DNA of 64,000 nt from Aquificota bacterium. GTDB taxonomy: Bacteria > Thermosulfidibacterota > Thermosulfidibacteria > Thermosulfidibacterales > B14-G1. The notes beneath the pieces are model-generated. The model saw nothing but the letters and a program-made list of their open reading frames with translations. It ran no database searches and was not told the origin of the DNA. Positions 16,489-27,213 of the stretch are shown here, in pieces; positions within the stretch are counted from its first letter, which is position 1, and the number at the start of each line of letters is the position of its first letter. The translations under genes were made by a program, and so were the position numbers. The DNA lies in the NCBI GenBank assembly GCA_015486015.1, contig WFSL01000014.1:111899-175898 (forward strand), written 5' to 3'.

Positions 16489-16516
16489 AAAAAAAAATGG
16501 CAAACCACGTTTTCCA
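16489..16516 (-). terminator. Terminator after hemL
   Basis: On the minus strand an interrupted stem (TGG-A-AAAC / GTTT-G-CCA, loop GTG; 16498-16516) is followed by nine T (16489-16497), 4 nt after the hemL stop. The U tract is strong; the stem is modest. Confidence 0.7.
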
Positions 16517-16520
16517 TAGC

Positions 16521-17801
16521 CTAAAAGGCCATTGCCCCCTCCCCTACCTCCAAGGTGAAGGCAATATCCTCCCGGGTATGTGCCGTAGATACAAAGGCTG
16601 CCTCGAACTGAGAAGGGGCCAGATTTACCCCACCATTCAACATGCGCCAGAAATACTTGGAGTATCGCTGGGTGTCACTGGTGAGGGCCTGGGCGTAGCT
16701 CTCCACCCTCTCTTCTTCCGTGAAAAAAAGGGACATCATAGAGCCCACTCGATTCACCACACCGGGTATACCCCTTCTAAATAAGACCTCCATGATCCCA
16801 GCCTCCAGCTCAGACGCCCTTTCCTCCAGTCGCTCATAGGTGCCAGGGCGGGCCAAGATCTCCAAGGTTTTAAGGCCCGCAGCCATAGCCAGGGGATTAC
16901 CAGAGAGAGTACCCGCCTGATAAACTGGCCCCAGGGGTGCAACCTGCTCCATGATCTCCCTCTTTCCTCCGTAGGCCCCCACGGGTAGTCCCCCACCAAT
17001 AACCTTGCCCAGGCAAGTGAGATCAGGGGTAACCCCATAGAGCTCTTGAGCCCCTCCATAGGAGACCCTGAAGCCGGTTATCACCTCGTCAAAGATAAGC
17101 AGGGCCCCGCATTCCTTAGTAATGGCCCTCAACCCTTCCAAGAATCCTGGAACAGGTGGAATGACCCCAGCGTTTCCCATGACAGGCTCCACGATGACAG
17201 CCGCTATCTCTTCACCCACTCCCTCACAGAAGCGCTTCACCGAGTCCAAATCATTAAAGGTGGCCAAGAGGGTATGTTGAGTAAAGTCCTTAGGCACCCC
17301 CGGTGTACCGGGTAGGGAAAATGTGAGAACGCCAGAGCCTGCCTTCGCCAGCAAATAGTCCACGTGGCCGTGGTAACAACCTTCAAACTTGATCACCTTA
17401 TCTCTACCCGTATAGCCCCTGGCCAGACGCAGGGCACTCATGGTGGCCTCGGTACCCGAGTTGACAAAGCGAACCATCTCTACAGAAGGTACCGCCTCCA
17501 CTACCCTCTTGGCCAGCTCCACCTCCAATTCGGTAGGGGCACCAAAGCTGGTGCCCCTGGCTGCTACTTGGGAGACGAACTCTACCACCTCGGGATGGGC
17601 ATGACCCAGGATTAAAGGCCCCCAGGAGGCTACATAGTCTATGTACTCATTCCCATCTACATCCCAAAGCCTGGAACCTTGCCCTTTGGCCACAAAGAAT
17701 GGCGTACCTCCCACAGCCTTGAACGCCCGAACGGGGCTATTCACCCCTGCCGGTAGATACCTGCACGCCTCTCTGTAAAGTTCATCCGACCTTTTGCCCA
17801 T
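16521..17801 (-). CDS. hemL: Glutamate-1-semialdehyde 2,1-aminomutase
   Basis: A 426-residue PLP enzyme that makes 5-aminolevulinate for haem and cobalamin. Conserved stretches are [18 protein letters not shown] near the start, [28 protein letters not shown] and the PLP Lys in [16 protein letters not shown] (about residue 265). The C5 pathway product also feeds B12, which NrdJ in this window needs. It follows the amidohydrolase gene by 42 nt with GGGAGGTT upstream and ends in a terminator. Confidence 0.97.
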   Translation of the reverse strand: MGKRSDELYREACRYLPAGVNSPVRAFKAVGGTPFFVAKGQGSRLWDVDGNEYIDYVASWGPLILGHAHPEVVEFVSQVAARGTSFGAPTELEVELAKRVVEAVPSVEMVRFVNSGTEATMSALRLARGYTGRDKVIKFEGCYHGHVDYLLAKAGSGVLTFSLPGTPGVPKDFTQHTLLATFNDLDSVKRFCEGVGEEIAAVIVEPVMGNAGVIPPVPGFLEGLRAITKECGALLIFDEVITGFRVSYGGAQELYGVTPDLTCLGKVIGGGLPVGAYGGKREIMEQVAPLGPVYQAGTLSGNPLAMAAGLKTLEILARPGTYERLEERASELEAGIMEVLFRRGIPGVVNRVGSMMSLFFTEEERVESYAQALTSDTQRYSKYFWRMLNGGVNLAPSQFEAAFVSTAHTREDIAFTLEVGEGAMAF

Positions 17802-17843
17802 CTCTAAACCTCCCTTTGAATCTAAGAACCCTAAATTACAAGT

Positions 17844-18620
17844 CTACCCTTCATGGCCAGCAAGGGGGGAATAAAACTTCATCGCATTGCTATAAAAGAC
17901 CCTCCTGGCCCCTTCTTCCCCTAAGGTTTCCACCACCAACTCTGCATCTCTCAATGAAAAAGGCCTAAGGGCCCGAGTAGAAGGCAAGTCGGTGCCAAAC
18001 ATGAGTGCCCCAGGGCTCAACTGGTAAATGGATCTCAGGGCCCATGGCACATCTAAGTGTACCCGCCCAAAACCCGTGGCCTTCACCTTGACGCCCTTCT
18101 CTATTAGCCTGAGCAAAAAAGGAAAGCCCTCCCGGGAGAGCCCCAAGTGGTCTATACTTACGGCAGGCAGCGAAGCTACCAAGGAATAAAGCACCTCCAA
18201 ATCTCGCGAGTCCATATACAGTTCCACATGCCATCCCACCAGCTCATGGACCCGGTGAGCCAGGGTCTCCAGGTGCTCCAAGGTCTCAGATCCACCCCGA
18301 TAAAGGTTGAAACGCACCCCCCGCACCCCCACTCTATGAAGCATAAGGATCTCCTTAGCAGAAGCCGTAGCCCTGAGGTTCACTACTCCCACAAAGCCAG
18401 GCCCCAACCGCTGGAGAGCATCCAACATATAGGCATAGTCAAAGGCCTGGAAAGAGCCGGAAACTACGGCACCCCCAACCACATTTAAGTCCTTTACTGC
18501 CTTGAGGTAGTCCTGACAAGTGAAATCCGGAGGCAAATAGCCCTGGTTAAGCACTAAGGGGAAGCGTCTATCAATAATATGAAAGTGGCTATCAAAAATC
18601 CGGTATGCGTTAAGGTTCAT
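17844..18620 (-). CDS. Amidohydrolase-2 (TIM-barrel) family protein
   Basis: 258 residues. The metal-site motif DSHFHI (about 10-15), the mid-barrel SIDHLG (about 155) and the C-terminal GTDLPSTR (about 212) match the amidohydrolase-2 family, which includes 2-pyrone-4,6-dicarboxylate lactonase and related hydrolases and decarboxylases. No closer substrate can be read. It is upstream of hemL, but a metabolic link is not evident. The ATG at 18620 is preceded by a small inverted repeat (TCTCTC...GAGAGA) rather than a clear ribosome-binding site. Confidence 0.8.
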   Translation of the reverse strand: MNLNAYRIFDSHFHIIDRRFPLVLNQGYLPPDFTCQDYLKAVKDLNVVGGAVVSGSFQAFDYAYMLDALQRLGPGFVGVVNLRATASAKEILMLHRVGVRGVRFNLYRGGSETLEHLETLAHRVHELVGWHVELYMDSRDLEVLYSLVASLPAVSIDHLGLSREGFPFLLRLIEKGVKVKATGFGRVHLDVPWALRSIYQLSPGALMFGTDLPSTRALRPFSLRDAELVVETLGEEGARRVFYSNAMKFYSPLAGHEG

Positions 18621-18826
18621 TAGAATCTCTCACGAGAGACAAAAAACCAATGCACCTTTTAAATTACCATTCAACTTGTTGAGTAGTCACACCACACCAA
18701 TCCCTTTCTTCAAGGGATCACTTTAAATTTTTAACATACCACCATATTCCGTGCAACACAGACCGGAATTGACACAAAAAACCCAAGGGATTAATTGTAC
18801 CTCAAGAACAGAAGGAGGGTGCGACT
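18621..18826. promoter_or_regulatory. Divergent intergenic region (amidohydrolase / small membrane protein)
   Basis: 206 bp between divergent genes. It holds a 7-bp inverted repeat ATCCCTT/AAGGGAT (18700-18718, 5-nt loop), an inverted repeat around 18625-18638 at the amidohydrolase start, and a TTGACA at 18769-18774 that could be a -35 box for the plus-strand genes, though its -10 (near 18792) is poor. No ORF or known RNA is seen. Confidence 0.4.
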
Positions 18827-19066
18827 ATGGACCTGCTCAAGAAGGTAGAAGAAGATCATCGATTTGATTGGGTTAGGGCTTACGAGACCTTGGGGGAACA
18901 CCCAGCCTTGAGGGGTATAATCATCGCAGTCTTTGTAATAGGCGCCCTGGCCAGCATCCTATACTTTCTTAGGGATTACCCCCACTATCTGACCCTTATA
19001 GCCCATAAGAAAGTGGGGCTTTTATGGATAAAGAAGCTATCATTTCCCTTACTTTTTAGGGGGTAA
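18827..19066 (+). CDS. Small single-pass membrane protein, unknown
   Basis: 79 residues. The amphipathic, charged N-terminus (MDLLKKVEEDHRFDWVRAYE) is followed by one transmembrane helix (about 29-47) and a basic C-terminal tail. The ATG is preceded by GGAGGG at good spacing, which supports translation. I do not recognise a family. It starts a plus-strand run with the metallopeptidase (25-nt gap) and bactofilin. It could anchor or regulate one of them, but that is speculation. Confidence 0.55.
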   Translation: MDLLKKVEEDHRFDWVRAYETLGEHPALRGIIIAVFVIGALASILYFLRDYPHYLTLIAHKKVGLLWIKKLSFPLLFRG

Positions 19067-19091
19067 TATCCAGACCCCTTTCATTGGGCTC

Positions 19092-19652
19092 ATGAGAGTG
19101 GTTAAATGTTATAGCAGCTCAGCCAAGGCATGGATAGAAAAGCAGATTCAACGCCTCCCTTCCCCTCTCAGAGAACTTCTGGCTGATGTTCGCATATACT
19201 GTTTCCGTTCAGATGCCTCGGTGGATGGCACCGTGCCCAGAAACCGCAGAACCACTGACGGGAGACCCTCTTGCCATACCTCTCACTTCAACGAAGAGCT
19301 GAACGCTATTGTGCTCTTCGCCAAGGATGTAGACACCGAGGACGGGGCCTTCAATATGTTCCTACACGAGGTGGGTCATGCATTAGACTGGCATCTTGGA
19401 TTTAAGAGGTACCATATATCCGAGTATATTGACTGCGGAGACCCTTTAGACGACCATGCTGCCCTCAGCCCGAGAGAGCAGTTTGCCCAAGCCTTCGAGG
19501 CCTGGTTCCGTTGGCAAAAGAGGCCCGCTTCCACGTCCCACGAGCACACGAGAGATGAATTGCTTCAGAAGGCCCCAAGGCTTTATAGCTTCCTCAAGCT
19601 ACTCCTGGACGCCAGCGATGACGAAGAAACCCCTGGAAACTTACAGAGTTGA
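19092..19652 (+). CDS. Putative zinc metallopeptidase, lethal-factor/PPEP-like
   Basis: 186 residues, no signal peptide. The zinc motif HEVGH is at residues 92-96, inside LHEVGHALDWHLG. A second block SPREQFAQAFEAWF (126-139) supplies the likely third ligand, Glu129. HEvGHALD plus E-x-FA-x-AF is the arrangement in anthrax lethal factor-like and Pro-Pro endopeptidase domains, so I place it there by motif only. Those relatives are secreted toxins or adhesin proteases. A cytoplasmic version beside a bactofilin is unusual. The upstream 72 residues may be a separate subdomain. No clear Shine-Dalgarno precedes the ATG at 19092. Confidence 0.7.
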   Translation: MRVVKCYSSSAKAWIEKQIQRLPSPLRELLADVRIYCFRSDASVDGTVPRNRRTTDGRPSCHTSHFNEELNAIVLFAKDVDTEDGAFNMFLHEVGHALDWHLGFKRYHISEYIDCGDPLDDHAALSPREQFAQAFEAWFRWQKRPASTSHEHTRDELLQKAPRLYSFLKLLLDASDDEETPGNLQS

Positions 19653-19712
19653 CACATGAGCATCAAGTGTTTTAATAAACAGCATAAATTAGGGCTACAG
19701 AAAGGAGTAGGG

Positions 19713-20099
19713 ATGCGAAAAAGGGAAGAACCGCGTGGCGAACTCCAAGCCTTCTTGGGGAAGGGAACCGAGTTCAAGGGTACCCTCCTCTTTGATGGGG
19801 TGGTGAAGTTAGACGGAAAGATAGAAGGTGAAATCATTTCTGAAGGGTACCTTGTGGTTGGCCGGGAAGCAGAGATTAAGGCAGAAGTGAAGGTAGGCTC
19901 TATCCAAGTGGCTGGAAAGGTAATCGGGAATATCACCGCCAGCGGGAAGGTGGAAATACTCTCTTCAGGAAGGGTGGTAGGCGATATTACCACCCCAAAG
20001 CTTGCCGTAGAAGAGGGAGCTCACTTTACTGGCCATTGCCAGATGGAGGAAGTGGGGAGAGAAGAGAAGGTAATCCCCATGGAAGAGGGTACCATATAA
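19713..20099 (+). CDS. Bactofilin (DUF583 family)
   Basis: About 128 residues. Bactofilins are bacterial cytoskeletal proteins that polymerise without nucleotide. The central right-handed beta-helix (about 15-110) shows the short repeating pattern, e.g. GTLLFDGVVKLDGKIEGEI and VAGKVIGNITASGKVEI, with short disordered ends. An ATG at 19656 would add 19 residues; the ATG at 19713 has GGAG 5 nt upstream and is the normal family start. It lies upstream of the atpX operon, an arrangement also seen in deltaproteobacteria. Confidence 0.92.
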   Translation: MRKREEPRGELQAFLGKGTEFKGTLLFDGVVKLDGKIEGEIISEGYLVVGREAEIKAEVKVGSIQVAGKVIGNITASGKVEILSSGRVVGDITTPKLAVEEGAHFTGHCQMEEVGREEKVIPMEEGTI

Positions 20100-20341
20100 C
20101 GGGATATCCTCCAAAACCGAACGCTGTCTCCTCACCCCCAGGGAAATATGGGTATGTGCCTTGACATTGGCCTTCCTTTCTGCTACTCACCTGCCGAGCT
20201 TGAGAAATAAATAACATCTGACCCAGGGTCTCTGATGGCTCGGGTGGATGGGGTTGGAGGGATGTAAGGTTCGGGCTAAATGCCTCGGGCGAAAGGGTTA
20301 GAGGGTGTTGCTTGAACCAGGTAACAGATAGGAGGTAGGCT
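20100..20341 (+). promoter_or_regulatory. Leader region of the F1/stalk ATP synthase operon
   Basis: 242 bp without an ORF. A TTGACA at 20161-20166 with a weak TACTCA 17 bp later is the best promoter candidate. The last bases hold AGGAGG properly spaced for atpX. The stretch 20230-20320 is G-rich. I see no terminator after bactofilin, so read-through from upstream is possible. Confidence 0.35.
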
Positions 20342-20797
20342 ATGATAAGCCTAAATCACACTTTGCTTATTCAGATGCTTAACTTCATTGTACTGATAAT
20401 TCTGCTTAATGCTATTATATTTAAACCCATCTTAAGGATTCTGGATGAACGTAAAGAGAAGGTAGAGGGCACACTGAACGAGGCCCGTCTCCTCACCGAG
20501 AAGGCAGAAGAGCTGATGGCCGAATATGAAAGAAAGATGGCAGAAGCTCGTCAGCAGGCCCTCCAAATGGTGAACGAGGGGAGGCTTCAGGCCATTGAAG
20601 AACAGCGAGGGATATTGGCAAGGGCAAAGGAAGAGGCCGAAGAGCAACTCACAAAGCTTAAGGAAAACATTGAACGAGAGAAGGAAGAGGCCTCTGGGGC
20701 CTTAGAGAGGTTTGCACAGGTTCTTTCTATCAGCATAGCGGAGCGGCTCTTAGAGAGGCCATTGGATAAAGGGGAGAGGATGAAATGGGGGCCTTGA
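20342..20797 (+). CDS. atpX: ATP synthase F0 subunit b'
   Basis: 151 residues: one N-terminal transmembrane helix (about 8-27, IQMLNFIVLIILLNAIIFKP) and a long charged coiled coil to about residue 140. This is the first of two b-type stalk genes; paired b'/b subunits occur in deltaproteobacteria and phototrophs. AGGAGGT precedes the ATG. It overlaps atpF by 13 nt. Confidence 0.92.
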   Translation: MISLNHTLLIQMLNFIVLIILLNAIIFKPILRILDERKEKVEGTLNEARLLTEKAEELMAEYERKMAEARQQALQMVNEGRLQAIEEQRGILARAKEEAEEQLTKLKENIEREKEEASGALERFAQVLSISIAERLLERPLDKGERMKWGP

Positions 20798-21369
20798 GAT
20801 GGACGCTTAAACGGATGTTTCCTTCCATGGTGTTTGTATTGCTCTTTGCAGGGGTGGTTGTGGCTGGAGAAGGGGAAGAGGTACATCACGTAAGCATACT
20901 GATGGAGATGTTTCGGGTCATCAATTTTGTTGTCTTTGTCTTTCTCCTATACAAGTTCGCAGGCCGGCCAGTAAAGAACTACTTCAAAAACAGAGTGGAT
21001 TCCATAGAAGCAGCCATAAAAGAGGCCAAAGAGGCCAAAGAGACTGCAGAACGTGCAGCTCAGGAAAATACAGAGAAACTAAAAAGGGCTGAGACCGAAT
21101 TAAAGGAGATCTTCTCTCAAGCAAAGAGGGATAGGGAAGAGCAAGCAAGGCGTATCAGGGAAGAGACAGAGGGCATGGTGAAAAGGATTCGAGAAGAGGC
21201 TGAGGCAGCGGCAGTCTTAGAGGTCAAGAAAGCCCGATTAGAGCTTCAAAGAAGGGCAGCAGAACTCTCAGTAAGCATGGCCGAGACCCTATTAAGGGAG
21301 CACTTTACAGACGAGGACCAGGAAAGGCTCTTGGGCGAATATGTCACCAAGATTAAAGGGGTACACTGA
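20785..21369 (+). CDS. atpF: ATP synthase F0 subunit b with N-terminal leader
   Basis: 194 residues. An N-terminal segment (about 1-28, MFPSMVFVLLFAGVVVAG from residue 11) looks like a signal peptide. It is followed by a second hydrophobic helix (about 44-60, INFVVFVFLLYKFAGRPVK) and a coiled coil to about residue 180 that forms the peripheral stalk. AGAGGA stands 5 nt before the ATG, inside atpX. Like AtpE it carries an extra hydrophobic leader. Confidence 0.92.
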   Translation: MGALRWTLKRMFPSMVFVLLFAGVVVAGEGEEVHHVSILMEMFRVINFVVFVFLLYKFAGRPVKNYFKNRVDSIEAAIKEAKEAKETAERAAQENTEKLKRAETELKEIFSQAKRDREEQARRIREETEGMVKRIREEAEAAAVLEVKKARLELQRRAAELSVSMAETLLREHFTDEDQERLLGEYVTKIKGVH

Positions 21370-21911
21370 TGAGTAAAGCACTCGCTACCCGGTATGCAAA
21401 AGCCCTTATAGACAGCTTGAAGGAGCACAAGGAAGATTTCGAGAGGGCCTACGAAGAGCTGAAAAAGGTCGCACAGATCTTAAGGGATAACCCCAGGCTC
21501 TTCCGCTACCTATCTCAGCCTGTAGTTCCGAGGGGTGATCGCCTTGAGATGGGGAAGGCCTTGGTGGACGACCTGGGACTTTCACCCCGTTTGAGAAACT
21601 TCCTTTTAGTACTCATAGAAAAGGGACGGATACCCCTGCTGAATTTGATTGTTGAAGAGTTCAGAAAACTTGCAGATGAGGCGCTGAACCAGGTGAGGGG
21701 GATAGTGCGCACGGCAATGCCCCTCACCCATCGGGACCTGGAACTTTTGAGCAAGAGCTTCCAGGAGGTTGTGGGGAAAAAGGTGGTGTTAGAGGTGGAA
21801 GAAGACCCCACCATCATTGGAGGGGTGGTGACCCTGATAAGAGGTGTGGTCTTCGATGGTAGCGTAAAAGGGAACTTAGAGCAGATTAAAGAGAAGCTTA
21901 TAGAGGGGTGA
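21369..21911 (+). CDS. atpH: ATP synthase F1 subunit delta
   Basis: 180 residues linking F1 to the b stalk. It begins with the helical bundle ([15 protein letters not shown]) and ends with the conserved [20 protein letters not shown]. The ATG overlaps the atpF stop by one base (TGATG). Confidence 0.95.
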   Translation: MSKALATRYAKALIDSLKEHKEDFERAYEELKKVAQILRDNPRLFRYLSQPVVPRGDRLEMGKALVDDLGLSPRLRNFLLVLIEKGRIPLLNLIVEEFRKLADEALNQVRGIVRTAMPLTHRDLELLSKSFQEVVGKKVVLEVEEDPTIIGGVVTLIRGVVFDGSVKGNLEQIKEKLIEG

Positions 21912-21916
21912 CAGAG

Positions 21917-23425
21917 ATGCAGATAAGGGCTGAGGAAATCAGCAGTATCTTGAAGCAGCGGATTGAGGAGTTCGAAAGGGGGGTAGAGCTGGCTGAAGAG
22001 GGGATTGTCACTTATGTAGGTGACAAGATTGCCCGTGTCTATGGCCTGGACAACGTGATGTACTCAGAACTGGTAGAGTTCCCCCATGGCGTCTATGGTA
22101 TGGCTTTCAACTTGGAGGAAGACAGCGTTGGCATTGTGATTCTGGGCGAAGATGTGTACATCAAGGAGGGGGATCGGGTTAAGAGAACCAAGAGGATCGT
22201 CCAGGTGCCTGTAGGGGAGTCCCTCATAGGGAGGGTAGTGAATCCCCTTGGACAACCCATAGATGGCTTAGGCCCCATAGAGGCCACTGAGTTCGCCCCT
22301 GTGGAAAGGCTTGCCCCTGGGGTAGTTGACCGGCAGCCCGTTAGCGAGCCACTTCAAACCGGGCTGAAGGCCGTGGACTCTATGATCCCTATCGGTAGAG
22401 GCCAAAGGGAGCTCATTATCGGTGACAGGCAGACGGGGAAGACGGCTATTGCTATTGACGCCATCATCAACCAGAAAAATACCGATGTCTACTGCATTTA
22501 CGTGGCCATTGGGCAGAAGCGCTCCCTGGTGGCCCAGATTGTGGAGAAGCTGCGCCAGTATGGTGCCATGGACTACACCACTGTGGTAGCCGCCACTGCC
22601 AGTGAACCGGCCCCATTGCTTTACTTGGCACCTTATGCTGGGTGCGCCATGGGGGAGTGGTTCAGGGACCAAGGTAAGCATGCCCTCATTGTATATGACG
22701 ATCTCACGAAACAAGCCCAAGCTTACAGGGAGATGTCCCTCCTGCTGAGGCGTCCACCGGGGCGCGAAGCGTATCCCGGAGATATCTTTTACCTCCACTC
22801 CCGCCTCTTAGAAAGGGCAGCAAAAATGAGTGATGAGCTGGGGGGAGGTTCACTCACGGCCCTCCCCATTATCGAGACCCAGGCAGGGGATGTTTCTGCA
22901 TACATCCCTACTAATGTCATTTCCATTACAGATGGACAGATATACCTGGTTACAGATCTGTTCTATTCGGGTGTCCGTCCAGCCATATCGGTGGGGCTCT
23001 CCGTCTCCCGTGTGGGTGGTGCCGCCCAAATTAAGGCCATGAAGCAAGTGGCAGGGATGCTGAGGCTGGATTTGGCTCAGTACAGGGAGATGGAGGCATT
23101 TGCCCAGTTTGCCAGTGAACTGGACGAGTCCACCAGGAAGCTCCTCATCAGAGGCGAAAGGATGGTGGAAATCCTCAAGCAGGACCAGTATCTTCCACAG
23201 CCTGTAGAGGAACAGGTCGCCACCATCTTCGTAGGGGTAAATGGCTATTTGGACGACCTCCCAGTAGATGCATGCCGCAGGTTTGAAAAGGAATACATTG
23301 AATATCTGAAGAGCACACATCAGGACATCCTCACAGAGATAAGGGAGAAAAAGGAGATTACACCAGAGCTCGAAGAGAAAATGAAAAAGGCCACGGAAGA
23401 GTTCAAGAAGATGTTCGTGGTATAA
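21917..23425 (+). CDS. atpA: ATP synthase F1 subunit alpha
   Basis: About 502 residues, the non-catalytic nucleotide-binding subunit. It starts [20 protein letters not shown], as the family usually does. The P-loop is [15 protein letters not shown] (about 168-182), and the signature [17 protein letters not shown] lies near residue 370. A GTG at 21908 overlapping the atpH stop is in frame; the ATG at 21917 is preferred, with GAGGGG upstream. Confidence 0.98.
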   Translation: MQIRAEEISSILKQRIEEFERGVELAEEGIVTYVGDKIARVYGLDNVMYSELVEFPHGVYGMAFNLEEDSVGIVILGEDVYIKEGDRVKRTKRIVQVPVGESLIGRVVNPLGQPIDGLGPIEATEFAPVERLAPGVVDRQPVSEPLQTGLKAVDSMIPIGRGQRELIIGDRQTGKTAIAIDAIINQKNTDVYCIYVAIGQKRSLVAQIVEKLRQYGAMDYTTVVAATASEPAPLLYLAPYAGCAMGEWFRDQGKHALIVYDDLTKQAQAYREMSLLLRRPPGREAYPGDIFYLHSRLLERAAKMSDELGGGSLTALPIIETQAGDVSAYIPTNVISITDGQIYLVTDLFYSGVRPAISVGLSVSRVGGAAQIKAMKQVAGMLRLDLAQYREMEAFAQFASELDESTRKLLIRGERMVEILKQDQYLPQPVEEQVATIFVGVNGYLDDLPVDACRRFEKEYIEYLKSTHQDILTEIREKKEITPELEEKMKKATEEFKKMFVV

Positions 23426-23436
23426 GGGGGAAGGCC

Positions 23437-25748
<2,312 letters not shown>

Positions 25749-25751
25749 GGA

Positions 25752-26159
25752 ATGGCGGAGCGACCCCTGAAACTTGACATCGTTACTCCTGAACGACTGG
25801 CTGTCTCCCAGGAGGTGGAGATGGTCACGGTTCCCGGCGGGAAAGGGGAATTTGGAGTGCTCCCTGGGCATACCCCATTCCTCACGACAGTGAAGCCAGG
25901 GCGCCTGGTTTATGAGGCCGGTGGGAAAAGGGACTCGCTTGCCATTGGCTGGGGATACGCTGAGGTGGGGCCTTATAGGGTGCTCATCCTCACAGAGATG
26001 GCTAAGAGACCATCTGAGATTGACAGAGATGCCGTGAGGAGGGAATACGAAGAACTCTCCCAGAGATTAGTGGGCGAGGTCCCCCTTGAGGAGAGGGAGG
26101 CCATCTCCAGGCAGTTAGAGAGGGTGAAAGCTCAGCTCAAGGTGCTGGAGGCTGCATAA
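25752..26159 (+). CDS. atpC: ATP synthase F1 subunit epsilon
   Basis: 135 residues. The N-terminal beta-sandwich (LDIVTPERLAVSQEVEMVTV, GKGEFGVLPGHTPFLT) and the C-terminal helical pair (about 90-133), which can inhibit rotation, are complete. It closes the operon, and its last 23 nt overlap the 3' end of convergent mltG. No clear terminator follows. Confidence 0.96.
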   Translation: MAERPLKLDIVTPERLAVSQEVEMVTVPGGKGEFGVLPGHTPFLTTVKPGRLVYEAGGKRDSLAIGWGYAEVGPYRVLILTEMAKRPSEIDRDAVRREYEELSQRLVGEVPLEEREAISRQLERVKAQLKVLEAA

Positions 26160-27210
26160 GAAGAACCCTGCGCTTTCGCAGCACTTCAATGTAGTGGGCA
26201 ACCGCCTTGTTGTGTGCCGCCAATGTGCGCGAGAAGACGTGCGTCCCATCTCCCCTGGCTACAAAGTAGAGATACTTCACATGGGCCGGATAAATCGCTG
26301 CCCTTATGGCATCCAGACCAGGATTGCAAATGGGGCCAGGAGGTAGACCTTTATGAAGGTAAGTATTATAGGGAGATCGAATGCGTAGCTCCCTCTTCCC
26401 CAGGGTAGTCTTATACCCTCCGTTTTGGAGTCTCACGGCATAGATTACAGTGGGGTCTGCTTGCAGCCTCATCCCCCTCTTCAACCGATTGTGATAGACC
26501 GCCGATATGAGGGGCATCTCCTCCCTTATGGATGTCTCCTTCTGAATGATAGAAGCCAAAATGACAGCCTGGAGGAGCGTAAGCCCTCTCTGATGGCACT
26601 CTTTTATTATATCATTTCCAACCCTCTGCCAGAATGTATACACCATCTTTTCAACTATGCGAGAAGCTGGGAATCCTTTGGGGAATCTGTAAGTCTCTGG
26701 AAACAGGAACCCCTCAGCGGTACATCCAGGCACCTTCAACTTTCTAAGCAATACAGGATCTGATGCGGCGCTCAGAAACTCATCCCGATGTGCAAGGAGG
26801 CCCTGCTGTACCAGCAAGTCGGCAATATCAAACATACTCATCCCCTCCCACACGGTGACACTCCTGAGATAAACCCTCCCCTCAACAAGCTCCTTGGCCA
26901 AACCCCTGACGGACTGGCTCGTAGAGACCATATACTCCCCTGCCCTGAGATCCTTTGAGTGGCCTGTCAACTTGATATACAGCAGGAATAGATAAGGATT
27001 TACATGGATTCCCCTCTTCCCCAGCTCTTTTAAGAAGTCCCTTACGGGTTCCCCCTTTTTCAAGGTCACCAGCGCCGACGCGTTTCCCTTACAAAGAGGG
27101 GCATTAATCATATAAGAATAGAACAAAAGGGTATAAATAAAAACAGTGGCCAGCGTTACCCCACATATAAGGCCAAAAACATGAGTGGTTTCTTCCTTAG
27201 GGATACGCAA
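26137..27210 (-). CDS. mltG: Endolytic murein transglycosylase MltG (YceG)
   Basis: 357 residues: one N-terminal transmembrane helix (about 12-33), a LysM-like domain (about 45-120) and the YceG catalytic domain. The catalytic block reads LASIIQKETS; the usual ASI(I/V)EKE has Gln for the first Glu here, while the second, the catalytic one as I recall for E. coli, is kept. RGMRLQADPTVIYA and SPYNTYLHKGLPPGPICNPG are standard. It cuts nascent glycan strands. The start seems to be TTG at 27210, with GGAGG inside the end of der 6-9 nt upstream. Last in the ribBA operon and overlapping atpC. Confidence 0.93.
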   Translation of the reverse strand: MRIPKEETTHVFGLICGVTLATVFIYTLLFYSYMINAPLCKGNASALVTLKKGEPVRDFLKELGKRGIHVNPYLFLLYIKLTGHSKDLRAGEYMVSTSQSVRGLAKELVEGRVYLRSVTVWEGMSMFDIADLLVQQGLLAHRDEFLSAASDPVLLRKLKVPGCTAEGFLFPETYRFPKGFPASRIVEKMVYTFWQRVGNDIIKECHQRGLTLLQAVILASIIQKETSIREEMPLISAVYHNRLKRGMRLQADPTVIYAVRLQNGGYKTTLGKRELRIRSPYNTYLHKGLPPGPICNPGLDAIRAAIYPAHVKYLYFVARGDGTHVFSRTLAAHNKAVAHYIEVLRKRRVLLMQPPAP

Positions 27211-27213
27211 ACC

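Noticed and set aside
18621..18826. Possible small RNA or riboswitch in the divergent gap
   Set aside because: Only two short inverted repeats and a -35-like box are visible, with no terminator or known RNA motif.
26137..27210. MltG inactivated by Gln in the ASIIQKE motif
   Set aside because: The second Glu, which I believe is the catalytic one, is retained and the rest of the domain is intact, so loss of function is not supported.
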